This document shows, piece after piece, positions 59,256 to 64,000 of a stretch of 64,000 bases of DNA. Both the position numbers and the translations under genes were made by a program. Numbering within the stretch: the first letter of the stretch is position 1; every line of letters begins with the position of its first letter. The DNA is from Blastococcus sp. VKM Ac-2987 (GTDB taxonomy: Bacteria; Actinomycetota; Actinomycetes; Mycobacteriales; Geodermatophilaceae), in contig NZ_JAPVBG010000003.1 of NCBI RefSeq assembly GCF_026967805.1, positions 1,054,001 to 1,118,000 on the forward strand, written 5' to 3'. A model generated the notes under the pieces. It was not told the origin of the DNA and made no database searches. It was given only the letters and a program-made list of their open reading frames with translations.

Positions 59256-60401
59256 ATGCGGTGGGATGCGCAGCGGCTGGACCTCGACGAGCCCGGGGCG
59301 CTGCCCGGCATGCCGAGCTTCCGGGGCCTGCTGCGCAGCGTCCATGTGCCGGAGTTCCCCGGTCTCACGTTCCACGAGGTGCGGTCGAAGAGCGCGCTGA
59401 ACCGCGTGCCCGGCGAGTCCGCGATGCCGTTCCCGTGGACGATCAACCCCTACCGGGGCTGCAGTCATTCGTGTGTCTACTGCTACGCCCGCCGGACGCA
59501 CGAGTGGCTTGAGCTCGACTCCGGCCGGGACTTCGACAGCCAGGTGGTGGTGAAGACCAATCTGGTGGAGGTGCTGCAGCGGGAGCTGGCCCGTCCGTCC
59601 TGGCGGCGCGAGCACGTCGCCCTCGGCACGAACACCGATCCCTACCAGCGGGCCGAGGGCCGCTACCGGCTCATGCCCGGGGTGATCGGGGCGCTGGCCC
59701 GTTCGGGGACCCCCTTCTCCGTCCTGACGAAAGGCACGCTGCTGCGGCGGGACGTGCCGCTGCTGGCGGCGGCGGCCCGGGACGTGCCGCTCGGGCTCGG
59801 GGTCTCCCTCGCGATCTGGGACGACGAGCTGCACACCGGCCTGGAACCCGGGGTGCCCACACCGCGCGCCCGGCTGGACCTGGTGCGCGCGCTCGCCGAG
59901 GCCGGCCTGCCCTGCGGCGTCTTCCTCGCTCCGGTGCTGCCCGGCCTCACCGACTCGGTGGAGCACCTCGACACCGCCCTCGGGGCGATCGCCGCCGCCG
60001 GGGCGTCCGGGGTGACGGTCATCCCGCTGCACCTGCGCCCCGGGGCGCGCGAGTGGTTCATGGCTTGGCTGGCCCGGGCCCACCCCGATCTGGTCCCGCG
60101 CTACGAGCAGCTCTACGCCCGCCGGGCGTACGTGCCGGCCGAGTACCGGACGTGGCTGGCGCGTCAGGTGGCGCCGCTGCTCGCCCGACACGGGCTCGAC
60201 CGGCGGTCCGGGGGAACCACCCGCGGCGTGGCGGCGACCGCCGACGGCGTACCCGGCGACGAGGAGGACGGCTTCCCCGCCGGGAGCCTGCCCTCCGGCG
60301 GGCTGCCCGGCACCGCTCCGGCCCCCGCCCGTGGGCGGGACGCCGCCGCCGACCGTGCGGCCGCGCCGGCCAGGCCGGCCGAGCAGCTGACGCTGCTGTG
60401 A
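59256..60401 (+). CDS. Rv2578c-family radical SAM protein
   Basis: 381 residues from ATG at 59256; an upstream GTG lies within the LexA box and is rejected. NPYRGCSHSCVYCYARRTHEW has the CX3CX2C iron-sulfur motif of the SplB-like radical SAM group near residue 73. GTNTDPYQRAEGRYRLMPG is typical of the family. A disordered tail of about 70 residues ends it. In M. tuberculosis Rv2578c is in the LexA regulon, in agreement with the box here. The reaction is unknown; DNA repair is a guess. Confidence 0.93.
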   Translation: MRWDAQRLDLDEPGALPGMPSFRGLLRSVHVPEFPGLTFHEVRSKSALNRVPGESAMPFPWTINPYRGCSHSCVYCYARRTHEWLELDSGRDFDSQVVVKTNLVEVLQRELARPSWRREHVALGTNTDPYQRAEGRYRLMPGVIGALARSGTPFSVLTKGTLLRRDVPLLAAAARDVPLGLGVSLAIWDDELHTGLEPGVPTPRARLDLVRALAEAGLPCGVFLAPVLPGLTDSVEHLDTALGAIAAAGASGVTVIPLHLRPGAREWFMAWLARAHPDLVPRYEQLYARRAYVPAEYRTWLARQVAPLLARHGLDRRSGGTTRGVAATADGVPGDEEDGFPAGSLPSGGLPGTAPAPARGRDAAADRAAAPARPAEQLTLL

Positions 60402-60408
60402 ACGGAGC

Positions 60409-61254
60409 TCAGCCGGCCAGCCGGGAGGCCCGCGCCACCGCCCGGCTCGCGCGGACCACGCCCCGCCGAGCCACCGGCGGGGCGCCGGCGGCCAGGGCGA
60501 GCCGGCGGTAGGAGTCGTAGGAGAGCGACCGGTAGGCGGCGGCGAGCTCCTCCACCTGTTCGCGGCGGGACGGTGTCACGGTCGCCCGCAGGTGCCCGAC
60601 CGTGTTCCGCACGTGCTTGGTGAAGGTGGCCTGCAGCGCCTGGCTGGAGAGCCGTCCGCCGATGCGGGAGTCCAGGCCCGGGCCGCGCCGCAGCGCCGGG
60701 AGCACCCACGCGCTGGCCGCCAGCGCCGGGTACCTACCGCGCACGGCTTCCCACGCGTGCCAGGCGGTGAGCGCGCCGGGCACCGCCCACTCGCCGTCGT
60801 CGGTGGACAGGAGCAGCCGTCGGGTGGTCACCCGCACCTGGTGGCGGCGCAGGGACCGGAACACCCCGACGGGCGCCGGCCAGCCCAGGGCCAGCGCGCA
60901 CCAGGCCACCGAGCGGAGGTGCTCGGGATCCTCGCCGCGGATCCGGGTGAGGGGCCGCAGGTCCAGCCGCGGCGGATCGGGCTCGGGCGTGCGGGGGAGG
61001 GGGAGCGCGAGGCCGCCGTACCGGGCGACCTTGCTGTACAGGGCCACGGTGGCCGGCTTCCACTCCCGGGCGGCGGCCAGCTCGTCGAGCCCGCCGGACG
61101 CGAGAGCGTCGGGGCCGAGGTCCAGCTCGAGAGCGGCATCGACCAGCCGCCGCCATTGGGCCTCGTACCCCGGCGGCGGGCTCCACCGCGCCCAGGCGCG
61201 CGCCGGCGGAGGGGCGGGCATGTCGGGCAGCGGCTGCTGCCAGGCACGTGGCAT
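60409..61254 (-). CDS. hypothetical protein, possibly a degenerate tyrosine recombinase-like DNA-binding protein
   Basis: 281 residues from ATG at 61254. The N-terminal 90 residues look like a helical SAM-like domain. GVFRSLRRHQVRVTTRRLLL, then WAVPGALTAWHAW and later LSSQALQATFTKHVRNTVGH resemble the order of the integrase catalytic fold, and HLRAT with SLSYDSYRRLA could be remnants of the HxxR and Tyr motifs. The match is weak and the residues do not align cleanly, so activity is unlikely. The AT-rich palindrome at its start suggests self-regulation. Confidence 0.6.
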   Translation of the reverse strand: MPRAWQQPLPDMPAPPPARAWARWSPPPGYEAQWRRLVDAALELDLGPDALASGGLDELAAAREWKPATVALYSKVARYGGLALPLPRTPEPDPPRLDLRPLTRIRGEDPEHLRSVAWCALALGWPAPVGVFRSLRRHQVRVTTRRLLLSTDDGEWAVPGALTAWHAWEAVRGRYPALAASAWVLPALRRGPGLDSRIGGRLSSQALQATFTKHVRNTVGHLRATVTPSRREQVEELAAAYRSLSYDSYRRLALAAGAPPVARRGVVRASRAVARASRLAG

Positions 61255-61291
61255 GTCGCAATACTACCGTTATCCCCAACAATAATGCGAC
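61255..61291 (-). promoter_or_regulatory. AT-rich palindromic operator over the recombinase-like promoter
   Basis: Arms GTCGCAATACT (61255) and AATAATGCGAC (61281) match at 9 of 11 positions around a 15-nt spacer. The arm next to the start contains the minus-strand -10 box, and the DNA is much AT-richer than its surroundings. Confidence 0.6.
61261..61266 (-). promoter_or_regulatory. -10 element TAGTAT, leaderless recombinase-like gene
   Basis: Exactly 6 nt before the minus-strand ATG at 61254, inside the palindrome. Confidence 0.6.
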
Positions 61292-61425
61292 TCGTCATTG
61301 TCGTCACCTGCCAAGACCGAAGTCACGGCACCCTCCGGGCGCCCCGCACCAACCCGGGGGCCTGGCGCCGACCGGCATCCGGGGCGACCGGCCTCCTGGC
61401 GCGCCCCGCGCGGCCCCGACCGGGT

Positions 61426-61467
61426 GAGCCGGGGGAGGGTCCGACCCTGCGGACCCTCCCCCGGCTC
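61426..61467. terminator. 18-bp perfect hairpin in a divergent intergenic region
   Basis: GAGCCGGGGGAGGGTCCG pairs without mismatch with CGGACCCTCCCCCGGCTC around a 6-nt loop, 26 bases before the GTG of the ligase gene. No gene ends here, so it is either an attenuator, a leftover terminator, or a stop for an unseen transcript. Confidence 0.7.
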
Positions 61468-61493
61468 GTCGCCCGGGTCCGGATCATGGACCG

Positions 61494-62672
61494 GTGCGCA
61501 CGGTGGGAGTCGAGGAAGAACTGCTCGTGGTCGATGCGGACGGGACCCCCGTACCGCAGGCGCCCGAGGCGCTGACGGTCGCCGCGCGCCGGGGCGAGGG
61601 GGAGGACGTCGAGCAGCACGACCGGGCCGAGCGGGGCGAGGAGACCGGCGTCCCGGACACCGCCCGGCTCATGCCGGAGCTGAAGGCCCAGCAGCTCGAG
61701 CTCGGCACACCCGTGTGCTCGACCCTGGGCCAGGTGCACGACCAGCTGCGCCACTGGCGGGACCGTGCCGACGCCGCCGCCGTCGCCGTCGGTGCGCGCG
61801 TGGCGGCCCTGGCCACCTCGCCGGTCGCCGTCGAGCCGGTGCCCACGGAGGGGGAGCGCTACGAGCGGCTGGTGGACACCTTCGGGCGGACGGCGGAGGA
61901 GGTCCTGACCTGCGGGTGCCACGTGCACGTCTCGGTGGCCGACGACGAGGAGGCCGTGGCGGTCCTCAACCGCATCCGCGGGTGGCTCCCGGTGCTCACC
62001 GCGCTCAGCGCCAACTCGCCGTTCTGGCAGGGCCGGGACAGCTCGTACGCCAGCTTCCGCTCGGAGGTCTGGCACCGGTGGCCCTCGGCCGGGCCGAACG
62101 CCCCCTTCGCCGATGCCGCCGAGTACCACGCCGTCGTCGACGCGGTATTGGCCACCGGCACGGTGCTGGACACGGGGATGGTCTACTTCGACGCCCGGCT
62201 CTCGGCCACCTGGCCCACCGTGGAGGTCCGCACGGCCGACGTGGCGCTGCGGGTCGAGGACGCCGTCACCCTGGCCGGTGTGGTGCGCGGCCTGGTGGAG
62301 ACCGCCGCCCGCGAGGCCCGGGCCGGGGTCGCCCCTCCGGAGATCCGGGCGGAGGTGCTGCGCCTGGCCACCTGGCGGGCCGGCCGCTCCGGCCTGTCCG
62401 GCGACCTGGTGCATCCCCGCACCGGCCGTCCCGCACCCGCCGTCGACGTGCTCGGCGATCTCCTCGACCACGTCCGCCCCGCCCTCGCCGACGCCGGGGA
62501 CGAGGCCCGGGTCGGCGAAGGGCTGGACGCCCTGCTGACCCGCGGCACCGGCGCCGACCTCCAGCGGCGCGTCCACCGGGAGACCGGGAGCCTCGCCGCC
62601 GTCGTCCGCGCCGCGGTCGGGGTGACGGCCGGGGAGGACACCGCCCGGGCGGTCGCCGGGGCCAGCCGCTAG
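61494..62672 (+). CDS. GCS2-family carboxylate-amine ligase (YbdK-type)
   Basis: 392 residues from GTG; no clear ribosome binding site. RTVGVEEELLVVD is the N-terminal metal/ATP motif, CGCHVHVSVADDEEAV the central His motif, and NSPFWQGRDSSYASFRSEVW the signature of YbdK/EgtA-like enzymes. These join a carboxylate, usually glutamate, to an amine with ATP. It shares fold ancestry with PafA and Dop of the same window. The TAG stop doubles as part of the next -10 box. Confidence 0.9.
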   Translation: MRTVGVEEELLVVDADGTPVPQAPEALTVAARRGEGEDVEQHDRAERGEETGVPDTARLMPELKAQQLELGTPVCSTLGQVHDQLRHWRDRADAAAVAVGARVAALATSPVAVEPVPTEGERYERLVDTFGRTAEEVLTCGCHVHVSVADDEEAVAVLNRIRGWLPVLTALSANSPFWQGRDSSYASFRSEVWHRWPSAGPNAPFADAAEYHAVVDAVLATGTVLDTGMVYFDARLSATWPTVEVRTADVALRVEDAVTLAGVVRGLVETAAREARAGVAPPEIRAEVLRLATWRAGRSGLSGDLVHPRTGRPAPAVDVLGDLLDHVRPALADAGDEARVGEGLDALLTRGTGADLQRRVHRETGSLAAVVRAAVGVTAGEDTARAVAGASR

Positions 62673-62675
62673 ATT
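62670..62675 (+). promoter_or_regulatory. -10 element TAGATT overlapping the ligase stop
   Basis: Exactly 6 nt before the ATG at 62682. Confidence 0.55.
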
Positions 62676-62681
62676 CCGGCC

Positions 62682-63545
62682 ATGTACACCGCGAGCTGGC
62701 GTGATGTCGTCCGCCAGGGGCTGTTCGGTGCCTCGCCCGACCCCCGGGACAAGCCCTACCGGTCGATCATCCGGCTCACGCTGGTGGTGTTCCGGCTCTT
62801 CGGCTTCCGGTTCGACGTCCGCGGCTCGCAGCACGTCCCGCCCACCGGTGGCGCGATCATCTGCAGCAACCACGTCAGCTACTTCGACTTCACCTTCCTC
62901 GGGCTCGGCGCGCTGCCGCAGCACCGGCTCGTGCGGTTCATGGCCAAGTCTGCGGTCTTCGGCCACTGGTTCGCCGGCCCCTTCATGCGGTCCATGAAGC
63001 ACATCCCGGTCGACCGCAGGGCCGGCTCGGCCGCGTTCGAGGCGGCGGTGAAGGCGCTCAAGGACGGCGAGGTCGTCGGGATCTTCCCCGAGGCGACGAT
63101 CAGCACCAGCTTCACCGTCAAGGAACTGAAGGCGGGGGTGGCCCGCATGGCCATCGACTCCGGCGTGCCGATCGTCCCCGCCGCCGTGTGGGGCGGGCAG
63201 CGGGTGGCCACGAGGAACCGCAAGGTCCACCTGCGGCGCGGCGTGCCGGTGACCGTCGTCCTGGGCGAGCCGATCACCGCCGAGCCGGGGGAGAAGATCC
63301 CGGCCCTCCTGGCACGGACGCGGGCCGCGATGGAGGTGCTGCTCGACGAGGCGCAGCGCGGCTACCCCGACCGGCCCGCCGGCGAGGACGACCGCTGGTG
63401 GCAGCCGGCCCACCTCGGCGGCACCGCCCCGACGCCCGTCGAGGCGGCCGTCACGGACAGCGAGCGCGCCGCCGGCCGGGGGACCAGGGCCCCGCGGACG
63501 CCGCTGGCCCGCCGCGTCACCGGGCTCGTGCGCCGCCGCCGCTGA
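62682..63545 (+). CDS. PlsC-type 1-acylglycerol-3-phosphate acyltransferase
   Basis: 287 residues. Catalytic HX4D is in ICSNHVSYFDFTFLG near residue 65 and the glycerol-phosphate-binding motif in VGIFPEATIS near 145. One hydrophobic segment at the N-terminus (LTLVVFRLFGFRF) anchors it. It transfers acyl groups to lysophosphatidic acid in phospholipid synthesis, or to another lipid acceptor. The Arg-rich C-terminus is variable. Confidence 0.92.
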   Translation: MYTASWRDVVRQGLFGASPDPRDKPYRSIIRLTLVVFRLFGFRFDVRGSQHVPPTGGAIICSNHVSYFDFTFLGLGALPQHRLVRFMAKSAVFGHWFAGPFMRSMKHIPVDRRAGSAAFEAAVKALKDGEVVGIFPEATISTSFTVKELKAGVARMAIDSGVPIVPAAVWGGQRVATRNRKVHLRRGVPVTVVLGEPITAEPGEKIPALLARTRAAMEVLLDEAQRGYPDRPAGEDDRWWQPAHLGGTAPTPVEAAVTDSERAAGRGTRAPRTPLARRVTGLVRRRR

Positions 63546-63555
63546 CCGGGACAGG

Positions 63556-64000
63556 TCACTCCACGACGGGCGGGGCCATCGACCGGAAGGCCTCCAGGTC
63601 GACGTCGTACCAGCGGCGCATGCGCCCGAGCGCCGTCATGCCCAGCCGCCGGCAGACGGCGATCGACGGCGCGTTGCCGGGCCGCACGACGGCGTAGACC
63701 TCGGGCAGCCCCAGCGCGAACCCGCGGTCGATGACCGCCCGCGCCGCCTCCGTGGCGTACCCGTGCCCCCAGGAGTCCGGGTGCAGGTGCCATCCCACCT
63801 CGACCTCGCCGACGCCGTGCGGCAGCGGCTTGAGCAGCACGGTGCCGGCCGGGACGCCGTCGGGCCGCTCGACGGCCCAGCACAGGAAGCGCGCGTCGAG
63901 CCGGTGGACCGCGGCCCACCGGGCGACCAGCTCGGCCGGGGCGACCGAGGGCGCGCCCCCCAGCCATCGGGTCACCTCCGGGCGGCCGTAGAGGTCGGTC
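63556..64000 (-). CDS. GNAT N-acetyltransferase, 5'-truncated by window edge
   Basis: On the minus strand the frame stays open to the last base, with TDLYGRPEVTRWLGG before a GTG at 63975, so the true start is outside. 148 C-terminal residues are visible: EVGWHLHPDSWGHGYATEAA holds the acetyl-CoA-binding loop, and VRPGNAPSIAVCRRLGM the closing helix of the RimJ-like branch. Substrate unknown. Confidence 0.88.
   Translation of the reverse strand, partial: TDLYGRPEVTRWLGGAPSVAPAELVARWAAVHRLDARFLCWAVERPDGVPAGTVLLKPLPHGVGEVEVGWHLHPDSWGHGYATEAARAVIDRGFALGLPEVYAVVRPGNAPSIAVCRRLGMTALGRMRRWYDVDLEAFRSMAPPVVE

Noticed and set aside
63556..63975. GTG at 63975 as start of the GNAT gene
   Set aside because: Family-like sequence continues upstream to the window end, so the gene is truncated rather than starting there.

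Overview
The window is chromosomal DNA of a very high-GC actinobacterium. The evidence is a complete Pup-proteasome locus (arc/mpa, dop, pup, prcB, prcA, pafA, pafB, pafC), the mycothiol ligase mshC, a TatA/TatC pair, an actinobacterial LexA box, GTG starts throughout, and many start codons lying 6-8 nt behind a TANNNT -10 element (leaderless genes). Gene order follows the Mycobacterium tuberculosis Rv2136c-Rv2089c segment (uppP, phosphatase, DUF3090, SCO1664 family, mshC, PAC2, metH, RecB-type nuclease, trmI, mpa, dop, pup, prcBA, pafA, pafBC, tatAC, helY, DUF4333 protein, 5'-3' exonuclease, M24 peptidase). My guess at family level is Geodermatophilaceae or a near relative; this is inference from sequence style.

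Layout. 1-1.6 kb: the end of an MFS exporter overlapping a thioesterase, next to tRNA-Leu(GAG). 2-13.3 kb: single metabolic and hypothetical genes (diguanylate cyclase, M20 peptidase, SDR, quinone reductase, a YkgJ/pentapeptide fusion, mycothiol-dependent-type enzymes, a RecD2-type helicase overlapping an aldo/keto reductase). 13.4-24 kb: uppP, an AMIN-like secreted protein, then the conserved phosphatase-DUF3090-SCO1664 group, mshC, dNTPase, TfoX-like and PAC2. 24-34 kb: metH, a copper pair (copC-copD), a secreted CHRD protein with a class F sortase, HAD, DinB and an Fe-S nuclease.

34-48.6 kb is the protein-turnover island. TrmI precedes the proteasomal ATPase; Pup (ending GGQ) is deamidated by Dop, conjugated by PafA, and recognised by Arc, which feeds the PrcA/PrcB 20S core. 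PafB/PafC are WYL regulators of the DNA-damage response. Genes outside the core machinery interrupt this island: an Rpf-like muralytic enzyme, a secreted alanine/glutamate-rich protein built from 33-residue repeats (between dop and pup, opposite strand), a two-zinc-finger endonuclease VII (between pup and prcB), and a small unknown gene (between prcA and pafA).

48.6-64 kb: tatA/tatC, an FAD oxidoreductase, a lipid kinase, helY, a DUF4333 membrane protein, a 5'-3' exonuclease, an M24 peptidase overlapping an Lrp/AsnC regulator, a LexA-controlled radical SAM gene (Rv2578c type), a recombinase-like gene whose start sits under an AT-rich palindrome, a GCS2-family ligase, a PlsC acyltransferase and a GNAT gene cut by the window edge. 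I see no CRISPR array, insertion sequence or rRNA.
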